From Emydura subglobosa (lineage: Eukaryota; Chordata; Testudines; Chelidae), in assembly GCA_007922225.1 (NCBI GenBank), contig ML679956.1:18325049-18389048 (forward strand): a stretch of DNA of 64,000 nucleotides, written 5' to 3'. A program made the translations under genes and the position numbers. This document shows positions 45,280 to 57,152 of this stretch, piece by piece. Under the pieces are notes generated by a model. That model did no database searches. It had not been told where the DNA came from and saw only the letters and a program-made list of their open reading frames with translations. Position 1 is the first letter of the stretch; each line of letters begins with the position of its first letter.

Positions 45280-45905
45280 GAAGCCTTAAGGACTGATGGC
45301 TACAGGTTGACTCTAGATTATCCCTGCAAATTCTAATGGAAGAATTTGAACGAACTCTGCACATGGACTGCCTATTGGACTATAATCTGTGGAACGGATT
45401 CTAGAAGAATTTTTACAAATCATCAGCCTCACCATCTCTGCTATGAAACTGACCTAACAACTTTATTCATATCTTTACATATAGTGATTTTTCAACCACA
45501 GTAACTGTTTCTTTTCTTTTTAATAAATCTTTGATTAGTTAATAAGAATTGCTGTAAGCGAGTATTTGAGTAAGATCTGAAATATTCATTGACCGGGTGG
45601 GTAATGAGCCCGATCTCTTGGGATTGGTAGAAGTTTATATATGGTAAATAAGACTTTAAGCAATCCTCACTATATAGATTTGGCTGTCTGGATGGGAGCC
45701 AAAGGCTGGATTGCTTAAAGGGAATTGTATTTTAGCTTCTTGGTGACCAGTAAGGTATTATAGAAGCAGTTCGGTTACTGGCTTGGTGAAATTGAAGTAA
45801 TGAATAAATCACTAGTTTTGGGATCGTTTGCCCTATTCTCTGAAGTTTGCCCTGACTGAGCATTCTCAGTATCACCTCTCCTGCAACCCCGGTCACAGGG
45901 ACCCA
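45280..45905 (+). repeat. Possible old LTR or LINE 3'-UTR repeat
   Basis: Has a poly-A signal (aataaa, about 45,521) in a T-rich context, then aataagaattgctgtaagcg, gaccgggtgggtaatgag, ttggctgtctggatgggagc and a final ggtcacagggac. The arrangement resembles the 3' part of a reptile LTR (R-U5-like after the signal), but no matching second LTR, primer site or coding trace was found. Identification is weak. Confidence 0.3.
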
Positions 45906-46369
45906 AGTTACAAAGGGCCCAAATTATAAACTATAAAAATACTATGACAAAAAAGTTAATATTCTTATAGTTGGTATCTATTCTTCATATACCTATATAT
46001 CCTATGTCTCACTGCTGCAAATATATAAAGGCAATTTTCAGGTGTCCATTAGCATAATATAGATGTTAGATTCTATCAACTGTACCTACTTTACCATAAC
46101 TTTTTATTTACATACTTTTGCACATTTTACTTAGGTTTCTTTTTTTAGACTATGAATTCTCTTTATGCACCTAAGCCATTGTTTCACACTATATAAGTAC
46201 CTCCTCTACCAACACAAATTCAATCAACTAATTGTTAAAATGCTTAATGAAGAGGATGGAAAATATTACTGAACATATTACAATCCTATTGAATAAATCA
46301 ATGGTATACTCTCTAAAATACCATGTTCTGTTCTCATTACCCTATCTTAAAAAAAATAGAAGGGTAATG

Positions 46370-46965
46370 ATAATGATTATAGAGACATGGAAATGATTCT
46401 ACAAGAAGAAAGACTGAAAAATACTGAAACTGCTTATTAAGAGAGCAGAAATATAAAAGGGGCATGGTGGAGAGAGACAAAATAAATTAATGAATGGTGT
46501 GGACAAGGTAAATCAAGTAATCCTATTTACCTTCTCTCACAATACGAGAACAAAGGGACAATCAATTAAACATAAAGGCAGAAACTTGAAACCAACAAGA
46601 AGATACACATTTTTAAACAATTAACTTGCAGAACTCACTGCCACACGATTTCATGGACATAAAGCTTACCAGAATTAAAAAAAGGTTTAGACATTTATGC
46701 GGATAATGGGAACATCAACAGTTACATTACAGAAGGTTTTAAAACACCAGAAGGGATATAAATCTTCTTGCTACAAGGTATTAACCAAGCTAATTGACAG
46801 GGGTTAAGAAAGAAGTTCTACTACGTGCAGGCTATTTCATAGTTTATTATAGTGTTTCTTGCCTCTCTGTCTGAAAGATCTGGTTCTGACCATTGTCACA
46901 GATAGGATACTGGCTAAATGGACGATTGGTCTGATCCCATATGACAATTCCTCTCTTCTTATGTT
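46370..46965 (+). mobile_element. CR1/L3-like LINE 3' end (old)
   Basis: The decayed frame includes NGVDKVNQVILFTFSHNTRT, then KGQSIKHKGRNLKPTRRYTF, the C-terminal part of a CR1/L3-type ORF2. The tail ends with gacgattggtctgatccca and tatgacaattcctc, as in this LINE group. Stops and frameshifts throughout. Confidence 0.65.
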
Positions 46966-47430
46966 CCTATCCTGGTACTCCATGGTAACTAGAGTGACAA
47001 TGGATGGGTACCCACTCTAGTAAAATAATCTATCATTCTACTTCTTAGTGCACTGAACTGGATTATGTTAGGTTAAGTGTTGTCACACTGAATAATCTCA
47101 TTCTATATCACATATTCAAAGACAACAAAATGTAATACGTAGGACAATACACTAAAGTTTGCTATAGCTTTGTATTCAGGACAGGAGAATGAGGATGAGT
47201 TGGGGGAGGGGGGGGAACTTGTGCCACTTCTTAGCATAATAGCCACAAAATATTTTAGAATTCTTAAATTTAAAACTTTAAATTTAAAAAATTTAAAATA
47301 GAAATTACTCAAAATATAAACATTTCTCCACTTGCTTCCTTCCCCTGTGTGTCCATCTCTCATTTCCCTACCTGAATTAACAAAAAAATTAATCAGGAGC
47401 AGTGATTAGCGACTAAGAAATTAAGCATCA

Positions 47431-49154
47431 TCACTGCTCAATGCAGAGAGAGAGATGACATGAACACCACAGATTAAAATTGTACCACCCCAGCAGGGCC
47501 TGCTGGTTGAAGATACGCAAGTGGAGGCCGCCTGTTGAATAAATCTTATGACCACACAAGTCTGGTCTTTTGGCCTCTTTATTTTTGGGGGTGGCACTCA
47601 GTTGCCTGTCTGTCCTACTCATTCATCGTTGACTCTTCTACAGGATCGGGGGATGTGAGTAAAGGTAATCAAACCCACTGGCTAGGACACAGTATTTCTT
47701 CTCTGCCCTTTTTAGAGGTGGGAGTCAGAGAACAAGGGATCTGCCATAGTTTCCTGACAGGCCCCATCACCACTTCACTAACAGGTAAAACCATTCTGGA
47801 GGGAGCTGCTGCAGCCAGAATGTCAATCAGGCTGCGCGCTGACTCCTTAAGTCCTCAACTTCCAGGCCCATGTTTGCTGCGCCCCTTTTCAGGAGCTCCT
47901 GTTGGGCCCTGAAGTCATCTTGTAGGTCGGGCTACTAGGCTCTGTGACTGCCTTTCCCAGGAATGACGGGAAGGCCCATGCTGGAGGTGGGGTTCCCTCT
48001 TCCTCCTTGATCTCTGCCACATCCATTGGGGCCATTTTCTGGACATCAGCACCGCAGTCAGGGACCAGGGCTGGACAGGAAGAGGTAGTAGCCCATGTTT
48101 GACTCCACCATGTAGGAGTGATGGGGCAAGGAGCCCAGTACCAGGGGAAAACCCCAATGATTCCAGTACTGCCACTGCATTGGCCAGTGACTCGGTGGTC
48201 AGGGGCCTGCAGGAGGGCCAGAACCGAAGTCCAGTGTAAATAGGGTGGTCAGGTAGGTTCCGGGAGGAGCGAAGGATTCCCCTTTGGAGGCCGATGACGA
48301 TTCTTCCCTTGGAGACCATAGCCATGCAGTACCTGCTTCTGCCTCTTGGTGATGCCAGGGAACCTGGAACCAGTAACAGGCTGGTGACCACTGCATCAAG
48401 ACCATGGAGGCCTTCCCACTGCATGGTGCTACAATGAAGCTCGCTGCACCTTGCTCCTTTCTGTCTCCAGTTGCCTTGGTTGGCAAGGGACCTTAAGGGG
48501 TCATGGGAATCGGAAGAGACAGCAGGTCCTTTGCTGCCTGGAAAGCCTCTGCGGTCGAAGGGTCCAGCAGACGCCCACCAGATGCCCGGCTGCTCCCAGG
48601 AGTTGGTAGCAGGTCACATACGAGACTCAGAGCTCTAGGCACAGTTGGCAGAGCCAACAGAGGCTTGGGAGAGGACAAGTGGCCTGACGTGGGTCTCACT
48701 ATATTAGTCATTCCCCGCTTGTCCAGCTTCCGCACCGGAGAACATCCTCTCTCAGTGTGTTGTTTCTTATACCTTTTCTTTGGCACCATGGATGGAAAGC
48801 GGTGCCGGAAAGAGCACTTCCCATGAATGCCGGGGAGCACTCCACATGGATGCCGAGGTGTTTGGTGCCAATTTGGAGTGGCGTGGCTCTGAAGCTGGTG
48901 TAAAGGATGTCTCCATGAGAATGACCTTCAGCTGAACGTCTCTATCTTTTCTTGTGCAAGGTCTGAAGTCCTTGGATCTGGCACTTCTCCTTAATGTGAG
49001 ACTCTCCCAGGCATTTTAGGCAGCTAGTGTGCAGGTCACTCACTGGCACTGGATTATTGCACAAGGCACACAGTCTGAAACACATGGCATGCCCAGCCCC
49101 TGGGGTAAAAAATGCCTTGACGACAGGGAAAATTACTAACCCTACTATGGACAC
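47431..49154 (-). pseudogene. DIRS gag remnant (copy C)
   Basis: From high to low coordinate: the 49,154-48,942 frame reads CALCNNPVPVSDLH and CLKCLGESHIKEKC, a Cys/His cluster (C-x2-C, H-x3-C-x2-C, H-x4-C) like that in copy D. The 48,424-47,915 region has LTTESLANAVAVLESLG. The 47,622-47,431 frame reads KRPDLCGHKIYSTGGLHLRI (compare KKPDLFGRKIYATASLQF in copy A). Separate frames and stops show decay. The Cys/His cluster likely binds the element's RNA. Confidence 0.72.
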
Positions 49155-49457
49155 TAGCTCTAACTAAGAACCATATACACTAACTACAACTATACAAACA
49201 GAAAGTCCAAACCATCGAGAAGAAGCCTTGCCACAGCAAGATGGATCATTCCAGCAACCGTCACAAATGGTAAAAGGAACTGAGAGGACACGGGGCTGGC
49301 CATGCCCTTTATACCGGTGCATACGCATGTGGCTCCAGAGGGTGCTAGAACCAGCCCTACGGATACCACTGAGGGAACAATCTCCGGCAACTATGCACCC
49401 AGCATGCATACACCAAGCATGGAATGGAGAGAAGTAAGCACTCGAAGAAGAATGTAA
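47465..49457 (-). mobile_element. DIRS-like retrotransposon copy C, gag plus one terminal repeat
   Basis: A minus-strand DIRS copy truncated at its pol side. Gag remnants cover 47,465-49,154 and the right terminal repeat covers about 49,230-49,457. RT, RNase H, recombinase and the left repeat are absent. It is closest by eye to copy B in the terminal repeat (ccctttataccggtgcatac versus ccccttataccagtgcatac). Confidence 0.82.
49230..49457 (-). repeat. DIRS copy C right inverted terminal repeat
   Basis: Runs from cattccagcaaccgtcaca through gctccagagggtgctagaac and ctccggcaactatgcaccc to aagcactcgaagaagaatg. It preserves the outermost part lost from copy B. Confidence 0.75.
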
Positions 49458-50456
49458 TTTACTCATTCAAATTTGGTCAGGATGCTGGGGTTAACACCCA
49501 TTCTCTTGAGAGAAGTTCTAGAAGATCTTTAATGAGCAAGACCTAGATAACATCTCATATGAAAAAACAACAGAGGATGGTCAGGGGAAAGTCATTTCCA
49601 TAAAGATTCCCTTCCTGATATTGTTAACATTGCACTCGGGCATTGGTTCATTACTGAATCAAAGGAACAAGCCACCTATTAAAATTAAAAAAACTTCCTG
49701 TAGTACCTAGATATTTTTTTCGAGGTCTCTCATCAAAATAATAATCTAGTTTGACCCAGTTTAGCTTGAAAGATCTAAAAAGATCACAACAAAGGTAGTA
49801 CGGCTAAAGGAAAATGCATTATTCTGTTTGACATCTACAGAGAGTTGCTTTTAGTTCCTATGTATCTTCTTGCCCTATGCTATCATTTAAAGAATATACC
49901 TAATTTTGAATTTGTACTTGCTATTAATATTAGGTTTGAGAAGCATCTAGTTTTTACAATGTTCTGTTTTACACTATATATGGTGTTATGCTGCTAATGC
50001 CTCTGCAAAGCTCTATTTCTTGTAAGTCTTGACTGCCCATGTACAGTAGCAGCAGGCACTCGCTTCAGTGCTGTGACATATCTATTTAATTAACACAGCT
50101 GTTCTAGCTACTGTGTGAAGCAATAAGCAATGGAGCCATATTGGAAATAGTGATTCATAAAAAGAAAAAAAAATGTACAAAGCAACTTTAAAAATGAAAC
50201 ACCAAGAAATTGTGCTTTAAAGAACTGGATAAATGTGTTTTTATACGTTTTGTCAGTATCCCTCCATGCAGTCAGATAACTTAGGATATTGTAAAAGGAT
50301 GAAAAAAAGGTATTATCTGATATTCTAAATCCATCTCCCTTGTCTTCATTAAGAACCTCATCAGCATACACACAAAAACAAAGAATCCACCTGAAACAAA
50401 ATAAGGACGTTTATTAGCAATCCCTATTGCTTATTATATACAGTAATTATAAGTAT
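49458..50456. other. No gene seen; possible unclassified repeat at the start
   Basis: The first ~120 bases (aacacccattctcttgagag, agatctttaatgagcaagac) look like a dispersed amniote repeat but were not classified. The remainder is AT-rich and featureless. Confidence 0.45.
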
Positions 50457-50731
50457 TTCGTATGTCTACATTGCAATAAAAGACTCGTGGCTTGGCCGTG
50501 GCTGGCCCAGGTCAGCTGACTCAGAGTGCAGGGGTAAAAATGGCTGAGTAGATGTTCCAGCTCTGGCTGGAGCCCTGTTCAAGACCCACCACCCTCATGG
50601 GGTTTCAGAACCCAGGCTCCAGCCCAAGCCCGAACATCTACATTGCACTTTTTAGCCCTGCAGCCCAAGTCAATTGATCTGGGTTCTGAGACTCAGTACT
50701 GAGGTTTATTATTGTAGTGTAGGTGTATCCT
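50457..50731. mobile_element. Non-autonomous inverted-repeat transposon (GTCTACATTGCAATAAAA)
   Basis: The left end tatgtctacattgcaataaa is mirrored by the right end tttattattgtagtgtagg, an imperfect inverted repeat. The interior is GC-richer (ggcttggccgtggctgg, ccaggctccagcccaagc). No transposase. Same broad class as the other GTCTACA-ended elements. Confidence 0.6.
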
Positions 50732-51601
50732 AATGCATCCATTTTGCATTCTATTGTGTATGTAGATATTTGCAACATAAGACAGGATATAGGAACAGGG
50801 CCTACCAACACCAGACATTGAGCACTGCTTCATGGAAGATTTTCTTTAGTTTAAAAAAAAAAAAAAAATTAATAGATGGACATCTCCTTTCCTGTTAATT
50901 TTGAACACTGGTTTAGTTTTGAAGCTACTATTTTGCAGCATCAGTTTTAATAACAACAAGCAAGGCTTTAATAAATTGAATAGCACAAGTTCACTTCACA
51001 GGAGTGATAATGGGAAAGTAAATATAACTGAAAATGTGTTTCCTGAAAACCATGGGAATTAAATCCCTGGGAGTCAGTTTCATTAATGCAGAGCACATGA
51101 ACTATCCTCTTTTCCTGTAAATGCTTGTAAATCCTGATGTAGGTGGACAGCATCCACTTGAAAATTTCTGTGCATTAATCAGGCCTCATCTTTATTATAT
51201 TTAAGATCTAGCTGATACTTCCTTAGCACCAGACACTGGTTATTTTAACACATACAAAATATTTTGTTTTTTAAATCTAACAATCCCGTTAACTAAACTT
51301 GCAACCTGGTGGCACTTCTGGATTGGTGGGATTGATTTGCAAAAATCCAATTAACTGGAGGAATAAAAGGTATTTTTTGTTCATCTTTAACACTGAAAAT
51401 AAAATAGAAGTCTCTGATTAATGACAGAGAGGTAATCTGACCTGAGGAGCCTTAGAATATTGCATTTAGCATGTGTCCAGAAAGCTGTATTCAAGCAATA
51501 TCTGACTTCCCAGTACCAAGTGAAGCAATGAGTGGGAAGCCAAATAGCTGAATAGAAAACCTTTTCAACTGAAACAGGTTCTCAGTACACCCAAGAGGCA
51601 G

Positions 51602-51870
51602 TCATATATTACAAGTTCTTAATGCTACAGGTAATGGTAAGACACAAACGGTAAGATTCTCTAATGTGAGATCTGTTCCAACCCGCAACTGCAGACCTTG
51701 AAATGCACTGACCTTTCCTTTGACCCTTTTAAGAAGGATGAATTTTGTCAAGTTTTTGGTTTTATGAACATAACATGTTAGAGCCCTTACCAAATCCAAA
51801 GTATGCTTTGTAGCTCTTCTCTGAGACACACTAATTTAGACAAATACTTGGAAAATTAATTTGCTGGCTC
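51602..51870 (-). pseudogene. Divergent tyrosine-recombinase retroelement fragment
   Basis: The minus-strand frame 51,829-51,602 reads RRATKHTLDLVRALTCYVHK, then a KGKVSAFQ block. This aligns with RRWHLLDVRRVLAYYVERTR and MKGSPVSTQ of the copy-D recombinase in the same order and similar spacing. Upstream (to 51,870) a second frame reads INFPSICLN, matching the position of SQFHFPKPH. It is far more diverged than copies A-D and has none of the terminal-repeat sequence nearby. Only this middle piece of the catalytic domain is visible; neither the HxxR nor the Tyr block was found. Confidence 0.5.
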
Positions 51871-54800
51871 CTCTCTGAAGTTGAATCCATTTTAAAGATA
51901 AAACTAGAACTTGTCTTCAATTACACCTCGTCACTAAAAAATAAAAATAAAAAGGTACTGACAGGAAAGTTCAGCTGCCTCATCCAACCACTTGTTCAAG
52001 GTCATTTCCATGGAAAACAACATCAGCAGTTAACTACATGAACCAACAGAATATAAAGTTTCAGGCAGAGGACATTAACAATCTTAACACACATTCAGAA
52101 ACCATAAAAAAACCTAATATTCTTAGGTCAATAGAAGTATGTCTAGAAAAGAACCTATGGAGATGCATTATTAAAGGATCACATTCTACTGAACAGTCAT
52201 TACAGCTACCCCGATTGTTGAGACTTGACCTGATTGTATTAGATTTAAGGTGCTGTTTGTGTATTTTTAGTTATGTCAAAAGCATAAAGAATGGCTGTAT
52301 AGGTGCATTTTTAATTTGTAGAACTCCAAAGAAAATAAACCATTCATTCCAGATTTAAATGAATATTACAGGATATCTGCAATGGATAATAAACTTCCTT
52401 GAAATTGTCAGGAACACTGTGATTCATAAAAAAAATCTCTAGTTTTGACAGTACTTATCAGAAGTAAAAGGGTGTCTGGAATGTAGGGTAACAGAATGTT
52501 GATGCCCTTCGAGAATAAGCCAGACTTCTTTGGGGTTTGCTTTTCAGAAATCACATCACCAGACAAAATCATGGTGGAGAATTAACTGGTTTCTCCCTAT
52601 TTTTAATTTGAAGGATCTAGACTTTCTTGCCAGCTGAGAGACTAGTTGACTAAAAAAGGAAAATTGGTTGTGTTGGTTAGTTTATATTTCTGCATTCCAG
52701 AACCCACATAGACAAGAAGATTTTGACAAAAGAATGAGAATATATTCTGGCCCAGTTGACTGCAAAACTAAAGATACAGGGGCTTTGAATGGAAATGTTC
52801 CTGCAGGCTAAACTATGGTTGTTGCCAATGCTCCAGCTATAACAATAGTGTCAGGAGTATAAATGCTGAGAAAAATAAAGGGAGAACAGATGTGCATTAC
52901 CATTACAGTAATATGTATTTTGCATTTGTGTCTATTGAAATAAAGATTTTTGTTCACAACTGTGTTTTCGTTAATTGACGTTTTTTTGTTCCCAAATAAT
53001 CATTTTTATTAAAGCTGAATGTGTTTGACTTACAGATCATTGTCAAAAGATAATGAAAACTACCCATTGACATTCTTCTCTAAGCAGGATTATTCATGAA
53101 GTGCTACATCCAAAGTTTAAGAGCAATTTTTAAAAATAATGCGGCAATGTAAAAGACAGTAATGGGATTAAACAAAAAAACCTTTATTTTAATCATGCAA
53201 TTGACTGACTTGGGAGACTTATAATGAATATGGAGCCTCTCACCTCTAGATCAGTTGTACAAATCTGGCTCCATCAGTAACAGGATATTTCAACTATTAA
53301 TTCCCATGCTATATATTTAATCTGATCCAAAGTAGTGGTCATTCCTAGAAGTACCATTTTGAGGACTTGTGAGAATGGCAATAACGAACACTATGATGTT
53401 CACCAATTTGGAGGAAGCAGGTAGACACTATAGTGGCGGAGTGGATGGATAGTAGATACTATAGCGATGGGATGTATGAATAAAGTCAGCAGCCCCCTCC
53501 GTGACTTCTTAGTCTACATCAGGACTTTGGTAGACCCACAGTGGTATCACTACACAGCACAGGCTGTGTTTATTTATTCTGGGAGCCAGAGATCCAATGG
53601 TAGTGGCAGGGTTTCAATCATTTTTCAGCAATCACAGTAAAGTATCTCCTTTATTTTAATTACAATTCTGGGCTCTTGCTTCATTTCTCTACTGCAAAGG
53701 CATTACAAATACATTATCTTACACACTTTAAAGAACCCCCACTAATCATAAGTGGTGAGTAGTTAACCTCAAAAGGTTGCAGCGTTCACTTTGGCTAAAC
53801 ACCTCCATATTTGAAAGCTTCTCAAACGATAGCCAAACTATCCAAATTATTTGTGTCTGTAAAATCTGAGTGTAGTTGAAAAGCTCACAAGAAGAGCCTC
53901 TCTCAACTCAAGGTTAAGATGCGTGTAGATTCTGGTTCTGGTCAAAGAGGAAATACCAACAACAGTATTTCTTGTGGTAGTTGGCACTTCTGCTTCTGAT
54001 TCCACCTGGAATCAGGAAATACAGATGCGAAAATGAAAACGAAAGTTAACCAAATTTTCAAAATCTTGGAGACGTTCGAGTCACTTTTTACTTTTTCCAG
54101 ACCAGTTCACCTGTCTCCAGTTGCAATTACTAAAAAACTGGATTGGTTTATTTTCCATTGTAGACTTAAAAGATATCTTAAAGGAAGTAAAACAGCAGAG
54201 CAATAATGAAACAATTACATATATTCAGAATGTTCCTGGGAAAATGAACACTGTTAAAGTGTTAAACTGAGCGAGTTTCTTCTTTCTTTTCAAGAACCAT
54301 CATCCGTTGTCATCCACTGAGTGTACTGGAAAAACAACAAGGTTGATGTTGGGTTAACTTCACCTAACTTGCAAAGTTCACCTTGTACCTTATAAAAATG
54401 AGATGTATTTTCCTGAACCTTAAAAACAGTTTTCTGCTATGCAAACTCTCTCATCCCTCCCCACCCCTACCCCCTTTCTTGTATTTTTGTCCTATTCAGT
54501 GGCAGACTAAGCATTTGGGGCTTCATTCTCTATGGCAATCATGCTGCACCCATGCAGACAGAGAGGGTGCTGTCCGAGAGCTGGTTATAGCTCCCTGATT
54601 CTTAGCTGCTTGGCTCCAGCACATGTTAAATCTACAGTGGGCAGCTTTAACTTATGTAATTGACATATTATCCCTCAGAATTAACACCAATAGAGAATCA
54701 AATCAGGTGTAGCAGAGTCTCACTCTGCCATGCCCTCTCCCCTTGTAATGCTCCATCCCTGTCCCCAACACATTCCTTCTCTCTCCTTATACTGGAAGAA

Positions 54801-55256
54801 TAGTTTCCAACACCAGAGAAGTTTTCCAGTGGGACACTGTCCATTTTAGGTTAATATCCACCAAGTTTAGCTGGTACCATTTATATGGCAGACTGCAGAA
54901 TCCAGCCCTTTATCCAGAGAATCCAGCCCTCACAATGATCCCTAAACAAGATGTTAAAGGAAATAATATCTTGGCAAAGCATAAACTTGTCCATCTATCG
55001 GTGTTTGGAAAACCAACCTCTCCTAAATCCTGAGATAACTTGAGTTTGGTTACTCCAATTACTGCTGGTTTGACAATCTATGAGAGATGTAATAATAACC
55101 TACTCCCTTATTACTAGGTGATTATGGATTAGGTCCAGTCTTCATGAAGCATGGAAGCAGTAGAGCTGTCAATCACAGATGAGTCACATCAAGCAAAGAT
55201 CAAGAGAGAATTATTTGAAAACTGACAAAATAAGTAGATTGTCCACTATTTACAGT
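51871..55256. other. Unique sequence; 31-bp duplicated unit at 53,421
   Basis: More than 3 kb without recognisable coding content. Two diverged copies of a 31-base unit lie head to tail at 53,421-53,451 and 53,452-53,482 (gtagacactatagtggcgga versus gtagatactatagcgatggg). Confidence 0.5.
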
Positions 55257-55345
55257 GTTGTTGTAGCCATGTTGGTCTCAGAATATGAGCGAAACATGGA
55301 AGGTTTGGACCAACTTCTGTTAGCAGCTATAAAAGACTGAACCAT
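55257..55345. repeat. Short repeat with gtagccatgttggtctc box
   Basis: gttgtagccatgttggtctc, then tttggaccaacttctgttag. It shares its opening box with 26.6 kb and 37.2 kb and belongs to the same tail-like family. Confidence 0.5.
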
Positions 55346-55371
55346 TACCATCTGCAGTACATGCTGAAAGC

Positions 55372-55925
55372 TCAATATTTGAATATAAAAGATGGAGATT
55401 CACTGTGTGTATTCTGAGAAGTACTGGTAAATATGTGTACCCTTTCCATTTCAAAGAAACTTTCAATATTCAGTTTGATCAATTCTGCTACTATATTTTC
55501 AATACCAATCAAGCTATTTCTGGATGTCCAGATAGTCTTAAATTTGTTTTTGCTGCTCCCATTCTCTTGATTCTCCAAAGATCATTTCCAGAAGCTTGAT
55601 TTGATTACGAATCCTTTAACATAAGCTATTCTTCCTCACATACACTGAGATGTTCTTTCAGCTTCATTCACCTTTTCTTTAATTTCATTTAGGCTGGCTT
55701 TAATTTGAGCTACCTCAATTTTAACCTGTGTAAAAGCTCCATCTACCTTATTTACTGTTTCTCTGATTTGAAAGATCTCCTCCATTAAGTCATTAAGCGA
55801 CAGCTCAGTGGCCATTTTTGGCTCCAGCTGTTTGTCAAAAGAGGTCAGCAACTGCTTCAGTCTTTTATTTGTCTGAACAACATTCAAATTGGTTTCAGAG
55901 CAATTGTTTTGTTCCTGTTCCATGC
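55372..55925 (-). pseudogene. L1-like ORF1 remnant
   Basis: The first frame (55,923-55,636) encodes a helix-rich, charged, coiled-coil-like protein: ELSLNDLMEEIFQIRETVNK and IEVAQIKASLNEIKEKVNEA. The next frame (55,578-55,372) reads ENQENGSSKNK, in the place of the conserved L1 ORF1 motif before the RNA-binding domain (ENRSRRNNI-type), and later ESFFEMERVHIF in the place of the conserved IERAHR-type block. An intervening frame supplies LRLSGHPEIA, the expected strand following the Arg-rich motif. At least two frameshifts; no ORF2 trace seen alongside. In life this protein would be the RNA chaperone of an L1-type LINE. Confidence 0.55.
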
Positions 55926-56092
55926 CATGCTAGCTTTAAAATAATAACAAATTACCTCATTTCTAGTGTGGGTTTTATTTCTTTACCACATTACCAGGGG
56001 CACGGAGCCAGACAGCAGTTTCAGAACTACCTTCCCCAGGACATATTGCCCTTGAGTTCTGCTATATTAGGTTTGTCGTATATACAGTTATT

Positions 56093-56400
56093 TTCACTAA
56101 TATAGCATCTTCCATCCAAGGATTTCAAGATGCTCCATAGACAATAATTAATTTACCCTCATAACATCCCTGTCAGATAGTAATACTTACCTATCTATTT
56201 TATAAGTGAGGGAATTGAGAATCAGGAAACTAAAGGCCCAATTTTACAAACCTTATTTATAAAAAGTCTTACTCATGTGAGTAAGGGTTTGTAGGATTAA
56301 GCTATAAGTCGTACAAGTAGTCTGTGGCAGTTGTGGAAATAGAATCTAGGTTTCTGATATCCAGCCCTGTTCTTTAACCACAGGATCATCTTTCCTCCTT
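56093..56400 (-). repeat. MIR-like / CORE-SINE copy
   Basis: tagcatcttccatccaagga opens; ttataagtgagggaattgag is the core-side block; the final part (on minus: gtggttaaagaacagggctg, cctagattctatttccac) is the tRNA-derived head. An unrelated-looking 60-base stretch near 56,240-56,310 may be an insertion. Matches the 36.4-kb copy in order. Confidence 0.6.
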
Positions 56401-56776
56401 CATATGAGCATAGCAGAGGACAACCAAAGGAAGTTAGATAAAGCACATATAGTATTCATGAAACTGGAGGGCACTTAGTCCGAAAAGGGTGTGCTGGTGT
56501 TCATGACATTCAGTTGTCAGCAAGCCTGTATGTGTCTTATTACCTTATGTGTTTATCAAAGGCAGAGCCTTAAATCAGTGGATGAGAAAGATATAATCTT
56601 CTATAATATGGGGTTGCTGTGAGACAGACCGGAATGATTTAAATTAAAGTGATTGAAATGAAACTTGACTTTAAAAAAAAAATAAATCAAATATTTAAAT
56701 CAGATTAAGGCTCTGTAAAACTCATCTGAAAATTTGTGCTATTGCAATTTTAGATTAAATGAATGATGTTCTAAAA
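56401..56776. other. No gene seen
   Basis: Short AT-rich unique stretch before DIRS copy D. Confidence 0.55.
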
Positions 56777-56985
56777 ACAAGGTTACTTACCAGTAACTGC
56801 TGTTCTTAGAGATGTGTTGCTCATATCCATTCCAATTTAGGTATGTGCGCGCCCCGTGCACAGATTCCCGGAACTTCTTCCCTTAGCACGCCCGCAGGGC
56901 CGGGTGGCGCCCCTTGGAGTGTTGCGCTCATGTCACGGTATATAGGGCGCTCCAGCCCCGTGGGTCCCCAGTCCCTTCTTTCTGC
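56777..56985 (+). repeat. DIRS copy D left inverted terminal repeat
   Basis: Starts acaaggttacttaccagtaa and passes gctcatatccattccaattt, gcgccccgtgcacagattcc, cacgcccgcagggccgggtg and cgtgggtccccagtccctt. The stretch from 56,819 is closely matched by the reverse complement of the right repeat. The first 40 bases differ from the right end's outer bases. This asymmetry is mirrored in the internal complementary region. Confidence 0.9.
56939..56944 (+). promoter_or_regulatory. TATA-like motif in left terminal repeat, facing into element
   Basis: TATATA in the context cacggtatatagggcgctcc. On the plus strand it points into the element, antisense to gag, pol and recombinase. Whether it starts transcription cannot be told from sequence. 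Confidence 0.4.
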
Positions 56986-57015
56986 TGACTCCAACAGCGG
57001 GGACGGGGGGTGGGT

Positions 57016-57115
57016 TTGGAATGGATATGAGCAACACATCTCGAAGAACAGCAGTTACTGGTAAGTAACATTGTTTTCTCTCTTCGAGTGATTGCTCATA
57101 TGCATTCCGATTTAG
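57016..57115. repeat. DIRS copy D internal complementary region
   Basis: First half (57,016 to about 57,073): ggaatggatatgagcaacac and agcagttactggtaagtaac, the reverse complement of the left end 56,776-56,833 (a single clear mismatch in the centre and one near the edge). Second half (about 57,074-57,115): ttctctcttcgagtgattgc and tcatatgcattccgatttag, the reverse complement of the right end 61,286-61,329. The junction of the halves therefore matches both element ends joined together. Confidence 0.88.
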
Positions 57116-57152
57116 ATGATTAAGTAGCCATACCCAAGGAGGCGGGTAGGAG

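Noticed and set aside
45280..45905. Endogenous retrovirus provirus
   Set aside because: Only one LTR-like segment was noticed; no gag, pol or env trace or primer-binding site was seen, so only a low-confidence repeat is reported.
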